Shown here one piece after another: positions 27,424 to 38,771 of a stretch of DNA of 64,000 bases. This stretch comes from Candidatus Albibeggiatoa sp. nov. NOAA (GTDB taxonomy: Bacteria; Pseudomonadota; Gammaproteobacteria; Beggiatoales; Beggiatoaceae). A model generated the notes under the pieces. It saw nothing but the letters and a program-made list of their open reading frames with translations, searched no databases and was not told where the DNA came from. Each line of letters begins with the position of its first letter. The first letter of the stretch is position 1. The stretch covers positions 62,001 through 126,000 of the forward strand of contig JAOXRS010000193.1 of assembly GCA_025800385.1 (NCBI GenBank), read 5' to 3'. The position numbers and the translations under genes are program-made.

Positions 27424-29835
27424 TCATAACTCACAACGTTGTAAAACTAATTGTGTGGCGTTACTTGGTAGCCAGTCATTAATGAGGTTTGGATAACTTT
27501 CTCGTCCAGTCACAACAAAACTATTGCCTTGGCTGCGTTTTTTCTCGCATAGGCTTCGGAGCAATTTATCGACTTGCAAGAAGTTACCAGATAAAATTAA
27601 TACGCCTTCATCAGTATCGCCTTCAGGAGAGCGTACCGTAACCACACCATCAACACCTAATTGTGACGAGGCACTAATCACTTGTTCAATCGGTTCATCA
27701 GTTAAGTTATAAATACTGGTTGTAATAATATCGATATTACCACCGGGGCCACCAAAAGCTTGTGCAAGGATTTTACCGCCATCTAATACAGTGAATTCAG
27801 CATCTAAATCAATATTACCACCACCGCCAACACCACTTTTAATACTAGTCGTAATCTCACTATTACTGCTTATATAAACATAATTAGGCATGGAAACATA
27901 AATATTACCGCCATCAGCAAAAGTAGCTTCTGTTGTAATATAGCTTGTGTCATACATTTCTAAATTATCATCAGTAATCGAAATTTTAATATCACCTGTG
28001 TTGCCACTGCTCGCGCTTGCCGCACCAATATAGGCTTGATTACGCATAGTAAGATCACCCGCTGTGATAGTAACATTGCCTCCTAAACCTGTATTAAAAG
28101 TAGACGCATCAATAATTGCAGAATCACTTAAAAATAATTGATTGCCGATTGTTAATGAAATATCACCTGCATTACCGCCCGTACTTGAAGAACCTGCTGC
28201 TGATAAAATACCAGAATCTGTTTGGGCACTCGTGCCTGTAATTGTTGCATTTTGCGCTACATTGACAGAAATATTGCCTGCATTACCTGCACCACTAGTA
28301 TTTGTAGTCAAAAAACTACCATTGGCAAATAGTAATTCACCTGCTTGAATCACGATGCTACCACTATCCCCTGCCTCAGTACTCTTAAGCGTCGTTGAAG
28401 AGCTTATAAAATTACCAATACCTGCTGTACTTTCTGTTTCAAGCACTAGCTTTTCAGTGACATTAACATTAATTTTGCCTCCTTGGCCAACACCATAAGT
28501 ATTAGCCACAATATTTGCACCATCATTCATTGTTAGATTTTTCGCACTAATAGAGATACTACCCCCATCACCAACATCAGTAAGTGTAGAGAACCTTTCT
28601 TGGCCTGAATCTGAATTAATATTTGTTGGATTATTAAGGTTTGTTTGACCACTCATTTCAATATTATTTGTAGCGGATAAGACAATTTCGCCCCCTTGTC
28701 CAGAGCCAAACGCTTTTGAGCTAATTAGAGTACCATCTAATAATTTAATATCTTGAGCTGAAAGAGTAATATTACCACTATCACCTGCTTGGATATTTTC
28801 ACCAGAAGGTAAGTTGAGATTGACATTTGAAGTGTTAATTTGGGTACGATTAATAAGTCCCGGAGTAATCCTTGATGAAGATGCAAGTAATATCTGGTTA
28901 TCAGCCTGAATTGTAATATTACCTCCTCGTGCACTACTTTGATTTAAAGATACAACTGATGAGTTTCGAGATACAAAGTCTTGTGTATAAATATTAATAT
29001 CACCACCTTCAGAAGTTCTTCTTGAAGAAGAGTTTATACTACTATTTGTCAGTTCAAATAATCCTGCTCTAATAAATATACTGCCTTTTTCAAAGAGGTC
29101 GAAAGTCGGAGGTGGGTTGATATTAACAACGGAGCTATTCATATTTAAGTTACCTAAAGTAGCTGTTGGCTCAAGCTCAGGTTGTAAGTAGACTTTTCCA
29201 GCTGAAGCAACACTCGTAATGTATATATTGCCACTTCGAGTAATCAGTGTTGTATTATTTGTATTAATATCGCCAGCTGCAATACCGAGAGTTTGCATTA
29301 CTGGGACACTAAGCTCACCAGAGAAAATACTAAGTTTGCCTATCTCATCATCTAGAAAACCAAATGCACTTGGTGCAGCCGTTGATAACACTGTATTTTC
29401 TTGGGGATTTGCATTAAAAGCAGTATCATCTGAAAAATGTATTGCATCAGCAGTTGTTATATAAAATGAGCCTTGTACGTCTAAACGAGCCTTTTCATTG
29501 AAGACCATGCCCGCAGGGTTCATTAAATACAAATCAGCATCAGGTATTGTGCTACGAATTAAGCCATCAATAGTAGAAACATTTCCCCCCGTTACACGAC
29601 TGAAAATATTTTGAATACCTGTATCACCAGAAAACGTGGCTGACTCACCTACTTCTAAAGAAAACTGTTCAAAACTATGAAATAAATTTGTGCCTTGTAA
29701 TGCGCCTAAATCTTGGGTAATCGCATAATCAGCACCAGATAAGGTCACCTGTGCGCCTACACTTCCATCGGTAACAACCCCAGCCTGAGTGGATGCAGAA
29801 AATAACAGCCAGAGCAGTAATATATGCTTATTCAT
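27424..29835 (-). CDS. Two-partner-secretion exoprotein, filamentous haemagglutinin N-terminal domain
   Basis: The protein has about 803 residues. The ATG at 29835 is preferred to the one two codons earlier because GGGG then sits 8 bases upstream. A signal peptide (to about residue 18) is followed by the TPS domain (about 20-260) with QDLGALQGTNLFHSFEQFSL, NIFSRVTGGNVSTIDGLI and DLYLMNPAGMVFN. A long right-handed beta-helix of Asn/Gly/Ser-rich repeats (GNITLSAQDI, GSISISAKNL) follows, then a C-terminal cap with Cys residues. It should be exported by a TpsB (FhaC-like) pore, which is not adjacent. It is probably an adhesin or sheath component. Confidence 0.88.
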   Translation of the reverse strand: MNKHILLLWLLFSASTQAGVVTDGSVGAQVTLSGADYAITQDLGALQGTNLFHSFEQFSLEVGESATFSGDTGIQNIFSRVTGGNVSTIDGLIRSTIPDADLYLMNPAGMVFNEKARLDVQGSFYITTADAIHFSDDTAFNANPQENTVLSTAAPSAFGFLDDEIGKLSIFSGELSVPVMQTLGIAAGDINTNNTTLITRSGNIYITSVASAGKVYLQPELEPTATLGNLNMNSSVVNINPPPTFDLFEKGSIFIRAGLFELTNSSINSSSRRTSEGGDINIYTQDFVSRNSSVVSLNQSSARGGNITIQADNQILLASSSRITPGLINRTQINTSNVNLNLPSGENIQAGDSGNITLSAQDIKLLDGTLISSKAFGSGQGGEIVLSATNNIEMSGQTNLNNPTNINSDSGQERFSTLTDVGDGGSISISAKNLTMNDGANIVANTYGVGQGGKINVNVTEKLVLETESTAGIGNFISSSTTLKSTEAGDSGSIVIQAGELLFANGSFLTTNTSGAGNAGNISVNVAQNATITGTSAQTDSGILSAAGSSSTGGNAGDISLTIGNQLFLSDSAIIDASTFNTGLGGNVTITAGDLTMRNQAYIGAASASSGNTGDIKISITDDNLEMYDTSYITTEATFADGGNIYVSMPNYVYISSNSEITTSIKSGVGGGGNIDLDAEFTVLDGGKILAQAFGGPGGNIDIITTSIYNLTDEPIEQVISASSQLGVDGVVTVRSPEGDTDEGVLILSGNFLQVDKLLRSLCEKKRSQGNSFVVTGRESYPNLINDWLPSNATQLVLQRCEL

Positions 29836-30034
29836 AAACATGACCCCATAAATTTGCTTATAAAATGAATTATCAATCAGTTTAGATTAAAACTTGCAGG
29901 GTTTAAACCAACAAAAGCGTAAAAGGTCTATCTTAGTTGTCGTTTAGTTACAACCTACAAAGTATTAAAATGTTCAATAGGTTGTATAACGTCAAGAGCA
30001 GCCCAGTTATAAGCTAAGCTACTCAAAATGATGC

Positions 30035-30925
30035 TTATTGGCAAAAATTCGGTGTTGCGTAATTAAATACAAAAGCTGTTTTAGTTAACGAATCAGTTGA
30101 TGTCCAATTGGTCATGGTTTGCATGGCTTTAAAAACTTGCAATGCTCTGGTCACCACATTTTCAGAATAACCCTCATTTTCATCTTTGTATTTAAATGAA
30201 ATTTCTGCAACCATAGGTACAATTGAAGTATCTGAGTCGTACCACAACGTCAATGCAAATGTCGCATCTAAATTGCCTAAATCAACAGATGTGCCTTTGT
30301 ACACTTTTTCCGTCACAACCAAATCGCTGACTAAGCTAATTGGCTCATCTGGATCAAACCCATAAGCTTCTAACCCTGAATACAAGCCGATAGGATCATC
30401 CATTTTATTCAAGTTTTTACCATCACCAATACTTTGCGTAGTTGAATATGAATATTTTGAGGTAAAGTCTGAGTTTGAGTTTGAGTTTGAGTTTGAAGAT
30501 ACACTAATATCCTCCTCAAATTTCGTTTCTGGATCACGGCTAGCCTTGCCCTGCATATTTTTATGGCCAGCAATAAATCGATCATCAGCGCGATATTTTA
30601 AAGTGACTTCACGCTTCCCATTCTCAATTCGTTCACGGAAAATATAACCTTTCGATTTTAACGTACAGGTATTAGGTGAATCATAGAATTTAACTGTACG
30701 CAACTTGTCCAAACTAAACGCACCACGGGTATCACGATTAATCGGTGCATTTTCAATCAACGGTTTCAACTCATTCCAATATGCCGTAACAGCCGCGCTG
30801 GGGTCTGCCCCCTCAAACAAAGCTGGGTTTAGCATCAATTTATATTCACGAGAACCTACATCAGGTATCGCATTTGCGTTTATAGACATCAGCATAAAAC
30901 CAAAAATAAGAATAACTTGTCTCAT
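30035..30925 (-). CDS. Exported protein with a CYTH-like motif
   Basis: The 296-residue protein has a signal peptide (about 1-19, ending ANA). No family is recognised with certainty, but residues 80-112 (KFYDSPNTCTLKSKGYIFRER, then EVTLKYR) follow the CYTH / triphosphate-tunnel pattern of a YDTP-type turn, LxxxGxxxRxR and TLK. An Asn-Ser repeat (SNSNSNSN) around residue 145 comes from a hexanucleotide repeat. Two or three cysteines could form disulfides. A secreted CYTH-like protein would be unusual, and the activity is unknown. Confidence 0.7.
   Translation of the reverse strand: MRQVILIFGFMLMSINANAIPDVGSREYKLMLNPALFEGADPSAAVTAYWNELKPLIENAPINRDTRGAFSLDKLRTVKFYDSPNTCTLKSKGYIFRERIENGKREVTLKYRADDRFIAGHKNMQGKASRDPETKFEEDISVSSNSNSNSNSDFTSKYSYSTTQSIGDGKNLNKMDDPIGLYSGLEAYGFDPDEPISLVSDLVVTEKVYKGTSVDLGNLDATFALTLWYDSDTSIVPMVAEISFKYKDENEGYSENVVTRALQVFKAMQTMTNWTSTDSLTKTAFVFNYATPNFCQ
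30471..30496. repeat. Hexanucleotide simple repeat GAGTTT, four copies
   Basis: Four perfect GAGTTT units (30471-30494) lie inside the exported CYTH-like gene and encode alternating Ser-Asn on the minus strand. Six-base units keep the frame when copy number changes. Confidence 0.8.
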
Positions 30926-31124
30926 ATTAACAACCTCATTAAATAATGGGAAGGCCTAGATTAATGATTTTGAATGACGTGTTGATGAAAGTATGCTGTT
31001 TTAAATATGCATAGAAATAAAACGATTTTAGGTAACAATTTAGAGTAGTTTTAATCTTTATCCAAACCGCTTTAGAATCCAAAATCATAAACAGGTATGG
31101 TAATATGAGCCATTCTTTTTTTAG

Positions 31125-32138
<1,014 letters not shown>

Positions 32139-32143
32139 TTTTA

Positions 32144-32180
32144 TTAAAAGCTCCTAGGCATTGTGTTTAGGAGTTTTTTA
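32144..32180 (+). terminator. Rho-independent terminator after pheS
   Basis: AAAAGCTCCTA (32146-32156) pairs with TAGGAGTTTTT (32168 onward) around an 11-base loop, ending in a T6 run. It begins a few bases after the pheS stop codon. Confidence 0.75.
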
Positions 32181-32250
32181 ACCCCCAGCTTGCGTCTCCC
32201 GCACATTTTTGACAGAATCACTCTATCCATTTCCAACCCTCAAAATACGC

Positions 32251-33486
32251 ATGATTTTACGCGCTGTGATTCCTGCCATATTGGCAATCAGTTGGCTGAT
32301 ATTGCTCACACCTTTGATGATTACTGATGTCTGGGACGAGAGTAATTTTTTAATTTACTTTTATAGTCAGCCGTATAGTTTATGGGAAAAGTTGTTATTT
32401 ACGTGGATGCAGCCATTGGGGAATTTGTATCGGCCGATTCCTGTGTCGATTGCATCAATTATTTTAGATCAGACGACTTTTTCGCCTTTTGCTTGGCAAC
32501 TATTACGTGCTGTGAATATTGGGTTACTACTCAGCTCGCTTGCACTTATTTTGCATCTTTTCCAACGCTGGCAGGTTAAAGCCTATTTATTCCCTATTTT
32601 CACCACTTTATTTCTTTTTTCCAGCAGTGGTATCATCACCGCAACATGGTATGCAAATATATTCGATGCCAGCAGTTTATTCCTACTTACATTGGCTTTA
32701 TGGCTTATTTCTTATCAGGCATTTTTTTTGGCTGGGATTGCAGTTGGCTTAAGTTTTTTCTGCAAGGAAATCAACTTAATATTTTTACCATTCCTATTTA
32801 TTTTATTTTTCAATCAAAAAATCGATTTTAAATCATTGGTCAAAGTATTTTCTACAATTATTGTGGTAGGCGGCATTTACTGGATATTGCGCTTTAATAT
32901 GATTGATTTGGGTTCTGATGGTGATATTCATGATTTTGCATTGAGTAAGTTCTGGCCAAGCTTGGTTGGATTCATGGATAGCTTTTGGTGGCAAAATATG
33001 CACCGTGAACAGGCAGGCTGGTTAGGCATTACTTGCTTTACAATATCATTGTTAGCTTTTCGGCATTATATCAATGTGTTGCTATTTGCAGGCTTGCTGT
33101 TTTTAGCCATGTTACTTTATTGGGGTATGTTTGCTTATTACCAAACTGATGTGATTAACCATCTCAACTTTATCGGGCGTTTATATCTGATTCCTGCCAC
33201 GTTGATGTTGATTGCATTGAGCTTATGGGCACGCCCTTTTATTTTTGCATTGATTGCTGCACCTGTATTATTCGGCGGCTGGCAAACTTATCAGGCACAT
33301 CAACAGTTCCAAACCACATTTTTAAACATTGAACAATTAGCAGCCAAGCAAGAACAAACCTTAATTATTGATTTTAAACATAACCCATTACAGCATGATG
33401 TATTTCGTAACATTCAATTTGGGGAACACCCACAAGCGAAATATGCAATTGATATAAAAACAGGGGAAATAATAGTCAGAGATTAA
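32251..33486 (+). CDS. Polytopic membrane protein, possible GT-C type glycosyltransferase
   Basis: The protein has 411 residues from ATG 32251, preferred over TTG 32209 because it places the first membrane helix at the N-terminus. Neither start has a good ribosome binding site. There are about 10-11 membrane helices. The first outside loop contains DVWDESNFLIYFY, reminiscent of the acidic motif of lipid-linked GT-C (PMT/ArnT-like) sugar transferases, and a short soluble tail follows. Assignment to that superfamily is an inference from topology and the acidic loop. Confidence 0.65.
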   Translation: MILRAVIPAILAISWLILLTPLMITDVWDESNFLIYFYSQPYSLWEKLLFTWMQPLGNLYRPIPVSIASIILDQTTFSPFAWQLLRAVNIGLLLSSLALILHLFQRWQVKAYLFPIFTTLFLFSSSGIITATWYANIFDASSLFLLTLALWLISYQAFFLAGIAVGLSFFCKEINLIFLPFLFILFFNQKIDFKSLVKVFSTIIVVGGIYWILRFNMIDLGSDGDIHDFALSKFWPSLVGFMDSFWWQNMHREQAGWLGITCFTISLLAFRHYINVLLFAGLLFLAMLLYWGMFAYYQTDVINHLNFIGRLYLIPATLMLIALSLWARPFIFALIAAPVLFGGWQTYQAHQQFQTTFLNIEQLAAKQEQTLIIDFKHNPLQHDVFRNIQFGEHPQAKYAIDIKTGEIIVRD

Positions 33487-33492
33487 TTTGAG

Positions 33493-33530
33493 AAGGACTG
33501 TCCAAGAGGAGAGGAGTGTGAACAGTCCTT
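33493..33530. terminator. Bidirectional terminator between membrane protein gene and purA
   Basis: A perfect 9-base stem AAGGACTGT (33493-33501) / ACAGTCCTT (33522-33530) with a 20-base loop separates two convergent genes. Confidence 0.65.
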
Positions 33531-33546
33531 TGCAGCATATTATGAA

Positions 33547-35365
<1,819 letters not shown>

Positions 35366-35920
35366 CTAGTCAATTCGACTAGATTGCTCAAATTTATCTT
35401 CATGGTCACACCGATCACGATGTCGTCGTTCATGGTGGTCACGTTTGCCACGAAATGGGAATGAATACCGAATTGCCTGCATCAATTGTTGTCGCTCTTG
35501 TTGGTTTAACTGATCTGCAATCAATAACAAACCATCATTGAGACGTTGTGTCATTTGGTTTTTTCTTTCCTGCAATACCCTGAACTGTTGTTCAATCGCC
35601 GCTTTATCTAATGAATCCGCAATGAATAAAGACTCTACTTCACGAAATACACGATGCGTCTGACGTATTTCTGCTCGCATCTGGCCACGTTGAAATTGCT
35701 CTTGCACAATCGGTTCAACTTTTTGTCGTGTTTCTTCTGGTAACTGTTTCAACATCCAAAAAAAATGCTTAGGATGTGGCGGCCGCACCATCATGGCTGG
35801 AAGATTTGAATCTTCTTTTTGGGGCTGAAACAAATGCTTACCCAATAAAATACCAGCCATAAAAATATTTATAATCAGGGAAATGACCAACGCAAAAATA
35901 AACCACTTTTGTTGTTTCAT
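35366..35920 (-). CDS. Periplasmic metal-sensor-like protein (Spy/CpxP/CnrX type)
   Basis: The protein has 184 residues from ATG 35920 (MKQQKWFIFALVISL), with GGTGG upstream. It has a membrane anchor (about 6-27), then a helical periplasmic domain with paired helices (LPEETRQKVEPIVQEQFQRG, then RVLQERKNQMTQRLNDGLLL) as in heavy-metal sensor/Spy-fold proteins. A His/Arg/Asp-rich tail (HHERRHRDRCDHEDK) may bind metal. It is the last gene of the sigma factor operon, 1 base after the anti-sigma stop. It probably modulates the anti-sigma factor, as CnrX does with CnrY, but that is inferred. Confidence 0.78.
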   Translation of the reverse strand: MKQQKWFIFALVISLIINIFMAGILLGKHLFQPQKEDSNLPAMMVRPPHPKHFFWMLKQLPEETRQKVEPIVQEQFQRGQMRAEIRQTHRVFREVESLFIADSLDKAAIEQQFRVLQERKNQMTQRLNDGLLLIADQLNQQERQQLMQAIRYSFPFRGKRDHHERRHRDRCDHEDKFEQSSRID

Positions 35921-35921
35921 G

Positions 35922-36368
35922 TTACCACCCTGACTCCATATCAAATGCAAGTAAGTTCATCTCAGTTTGCCACATTGCTTCTTGTGTTAACGGTGTTTCT
36001 TCTACTGTCGTTAATTGTACGCCCAAGAAAATACCTAAGATAAGCGGTAATAAAAAGGCTAAGGTAGGCCGAAGCAAATGTTGTTGCCATGTTGTACCAA
36101 ATATCCAATCTACCAACTCTTGCCATGTATCATCAGGTTGAGGTGATTGTGCAACTGCATCAAAAATACTTTGTTGTAATTGTAGAGTCGGAGAAGTAAC
36201 GGCTACCGTGTCTAAAAAATTATCTAATACACTCGCTTGTTGTACTAACTGCTGTGCTTCTATTGATGTAGCAAGCAGAGCCAAAGCGGCTTGACGTTCA
36301 GATTCTGGCCAACGATGTGAATCAGCTCCATAGGCTTCGATAATTTGAGTAAAGCGTTTGATATTCAT
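35922..36368 (-). CDS. Putative anti-sigma factor
   Basis: The 148-residue protein has a cytoplasmic N-terminal part (about 1-95), one membrane helix (about 101-119, LAFLLPLILGIFLGVQ) and a short periplasmic end. Its ATG overlaps the sigma-factor stop by 4 bases, the classic arrangement for an ECF sigma/anti-sigma pair. Sequence similarity to characterised anti-sigma families is low and no zinc-binding HxxxCxxC is seen, so the call rests on topology and coupling. Confidence 0.72.
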   Translation of the reverse strand: MNIKRFTQIIEAYGADSHRWPESERQAALALLATSIEAQQLVQQASVLDNFLDTVAVTSPTLQLQQSIFDAVAQSPQPDDTWQELVDWIFGTTWQQHLLRPTLAFLLPLILGIFLGVQLTTVEETPLTQEAMWQTEMNLLAFDMESGW

Positions 36369-36910
36369 GATAAACCTTGCTCTGATAATAACGTTTTCAA
36401 GCTGCGACGACCTCGCGCCAATAAGGATTCTAATGCGGCGACACTCACATTGAGTACTTGTGCAGCATCACGATTGCTCATTCCTTGATAATAGCAGAGT
36501 ACGATGGCACTACGTTGACGTTCTGGTAGTCGCTGCAATGCGCGTTCGACCAATTGTGCGGTTTCTTCACGTTGTAGACTATCGGTACTATGTTCGGTAT
36601 TTTCTGCAACATCTTGATCTAGAGTGACAGTTTGTACTTTTGGCTTACGCTGCCAGTCTACACATAAATTATGTGTAATGCGATGTAGCCATGTCGAAAG
36701 CTTTGCCTTACCTGCTTTCCACGTATGGGCTTTATTCCACACACGCAGAAAAGTCTCTTGTACCACATCTTCAGCGTCACTATTACTTCCTAACATGCGT
36801 TGTGCAAACCCATGTAGACTCGCTAAATTTTGGTTGACCAAATATTGAAACGCCTGTTGGTTCCCAGCTTGAATGTCTTTCATCAACATTTCGTCTGTGC
36901 GCGATTCCAC
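36365..36910 (-). CDS. ECF-type RNA polymerase sigma factor
   Basis: The protein has 181 residues from GTG 36910, chosen because AGGAG sits 6 bases upstream. A TTG five codons earlier lacks such a site. Region 2 is visible as NLASLHGFAQRMLGSNSDAEDVVQETFLRVW with the KLSTWLHRITHNLCVDW promoter-melting part (shown in pieces). Region 4 is LPERQRSAIVLCYYQGMSNRDAAQVLNVS with its helix-turn-helix and LARGRRSLK. It likely directs transcription of this operon and of the EF-hand gene upstream under an envelope or metal signal. Confidence 0.92.
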   Translation of the reverse strand: MESRTDEMLMKDIQAGNQQAFQYLVNQNLASLHGFAQRMLGSNSDAEDVVQETFLRVWNKAHTWKAGKAKLSTWLHRITHNLCVDWQRKPKVQTVTLDQDVAENTEHSTDSLQREETAQLVERALQRLPERQRSAIVLCYYQGMSNRDAAQVLNVSVAALESLLARGRRSLKTLLSEQGLS

Positions 36911-36976
36911 ACGGGTCTCCTGCAATTAAAAAATGCTTATCCAACTCGTAACTTAAACAATAATTGCACTTGGGAA

Positions 36977-37648
36977 TTAATGATGACGACCAAAGCCTCT
37001 GCCAAAACCACGATGACCACCGCGTCCACAAGGTGCTGCATCAATTTCCGCTTCTGTGATAACACCGTCTTCATTTGTATCCATATAATTGAATAAGCGC
37101 ACATTAGCTAAAAATTCAGCTTGAGAGATTTCACCATTTGCATCATTATCAAGGCGGCTAAGGTGTCCATATTTACCATGACGACCTGTAGACGTTGCTT
37201 GCAATTCAGCCAATGTAACATAGCCATTTGCATCAGTATCTAGTCTATTGAATTTATATTGCTTTCTAGTCGTATTAGTTGCTGTATATTCAACACCTTC
37301 AGGCCAATGTGGCGGTGTTGCTTGTAAAAATTCAGTCGCACTTAATTGACCGTCACCATCTGTATCAGAAGCAGTAAAATGTGCTTGTTTTTGAGCTGCT
37401 CGATAAGCATCACGTTCTGCTGTTGTGATACTACCATTGCCATCTGCATCCATTTCTTGGAATTTAGCAAGACGTACTGCTTGTACTTCATCTAAGGTAA
37501 TTGTACCAACTGGTGCAACGGTATCATATTTTGCTAATAAAACTTGTTTACGTACATCAGAATCGCAGCTACCAAAAGGCATTGCAGCCGCAGAACCTGC
37601 AATCGCTAAACCTAATGTTAACGCAGATAAAGTCGTAACAGTTCTCAT
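36977..37648 (-). CDS. Secreted EF-hand calcium-binding protein
   Basis: The protein has 223 residues from ATG 37648, preceded by GGAG. A signal peptide (about 1-22, AGSAAAM) is followed by five EF-hand loops: DADGNGSITTAE, DTDGDGQLSATE, DTDANGYVTLAE, DNDANGEISQAE and DTNEDGVITEAE, all with the canonical acidic positions. The tail is Gly/His/Arg-rich (GGHRGFGRGFGRHH) and may bind another metal. It lies 66 bases upstream of the sigma factor in the same direction and may be its main output gene. Confidence 0.88.
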   Translation of the reverse strand: MRTVTTLSALTLGLAIAGSAAAMPFGSCDSDVRKQVLLAKYDTVAPVGTITLDEVQAVRLAKFQEMDADGNGSITTAERDAYRAAQKQAHFTASDTDGDGQLSATEFLQATPPHWPEGVEYTATNTTRKQYKFNRLDTDANGYVTLAELQATSTGRHGKYGHLSRLDNDANGEISQAEFLANVRLFNYMDTNEDGVITEAEIDAAPCGRGGHRGFGRGFGRHH

Positions 37649-37719
37649 AATTATCTCCAATTTGGGTTGTTTACGGAGAAAGCTAAAATATAAGTTAAAT
37701 ACTGTGCTTGTGCTTTCTT

Positions 37720-37752
37720 AACCTGTTATACGCGGGTGTGATATGAACCTGT
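37720..37752. promoter_or_regulatory. Direct repeat upstream of the EF-hand gene, possible promoter/operator
   Basis: AACCTGT occurs at 37720-37726 and again at 37746-37752, 26 bases apart, about 70-100 bases upstream of the EF-hand start. On the minus strand it reads ACAGGTT. It could be part of an ECF -35-type signal or a regulator site. No functional evidence. Confidence 0.25.
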
Positions 37753-37904
37753 CGTCAAAATAGAATTATTTTAAAAAATTTATAATTAGCCAAGTATTAG
37801 ACAACAAGTTAAGTATTTTAAATTAATATAAAACAGTAGGTTAAAGATAAGAAAGGAGGTCAGAGGAAGTTAAAATAGTATAGAGTCAGTCATGTTTTTA
37901 AACA

Positions 37905-37934
37905 CTTGGTGCAGCATGATTAGACTACACCAAG
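37905..37934 (-). terminator. Candidate terminator of the phasin-like gene
   Basis: CTTGGTG (37905-37911) and CACCAAG (37928-37934) form a perfect 7-base stem with a 16-base loop just after the stop codon. The following T-run on the minus strand is short. Confidence 0.5.
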
Positions 37935-37947
37935 CGAGAACTCATCT

Positions 37948-38733
37948 TTAAATGCTACTTGGTAAACGGTTGCTTGGTACGCCATCAATAATATTTTCTG
38001 TCCATACATTTACACCTGCTTTAAACGCGGTGAGGGTTTGCATGGAGTCTAAAGTACTATCTTTAATCTGGCTTTGTATATGGAAGAGCATTAGCATTTG
38101 CGCACCAATAACGTCTTCAATGACTCTAGCCGTGCGTAGTTTTTTAACAAATAAAACAATAGCTTCTAGGCAAGCAGCTCCAATAGCTGCTTCTTGTTGT
38201 GCAAGACGGTATGTCAAACTATTGTTCAAGTTTTTATAGTTAATCATTTCTGCTGTTGAAGTACCTAACCAGCTCATCACTTCAGCAGGGTGACCTTGAT
38301 CGTCCAAACGGAAATTAACAGCAGGTTGATACTCAATTTCTTTTAAAGCCGCATTGTTAAGAGACGTTGTTAATTCACGAAATAAAACTGCAGCCCCATC
38401 CAAATTAAGCGTATTCATTTGAATATGTAAAACACGACTGACAGCTTCTCTATTTGCGTTGTTAATATCTTTAAAACAAATCAAGCCTGTTTTAACGTGT
38501 TGGCTGTCTACTGCTTGTGTCTGTTCTCCAGGCTTTTGCGTTATTTTTGATATAGCTTGTGTTGAACCTGTCATACACTTTTGCATGGTTTCAACATAAC
38601 GCTGCCCAAGCTCTTGAAAGACTGTAGCGATTTCATTGCTGGCTTCCATCCAACGAGAAAAACTAGTAGGTGACATCATGAACATCATTAGAAAATCTCC
38701 AAAATTTAAGGCATTCAATATAGACTGCTGCAC
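37948..38733 (-). CDS. Phasin-like granule-associated protein
   Basis: The 261-residue protein has no signal peptide and is mostly helical, with amphipathic stretches (SNEIATVFQELGQRYVETMQK near 33-53, and a late DSTLDSMQTLTAFKAGVNVW). Such features fit a phasin coating polyhydroxyalkanoate granules. I do not see a signature strong enough to name a subfamily. The call relies on its neighbour, a PHB depolymerase-like gene directly upstream in the same direction (38 bases between them). Confidence 0.6.
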   Translation of the reverse strand: MQQSILNALNFGDFLMMFMMSPTSFSRWMEASNEIATVFQELGQRYVETMQKCMTGSTQAISKITQKPGEQTQAVDSQHVKTGLICFKDINNANREAVSRVLHIQMNTLNLDGAAVLFRELTTSLNNAALKEIEYQPAVNFRLDDQGHPAEVMSWLGTSTAEMINYKNLNNSLTYRLAQQEAAIGAACLEAIVLFVKKLRTARVIEDVIGAQMLMLFHIQSQIKDSTLDSMQTLTAFKAGVNVWTENIIDGVPSNRLPSSI

Positions 38734-38771
38734 TGCTAGCCTATTAAGCTAACAGTATGATGAAACAAATT

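Noticed and set aside
37892..37951. Short frame after an AAAGGAGG at 37853
   Set aside because: About 19 codons, too far from the purine-rich stretch, and it runs into the phasin gene terminator.
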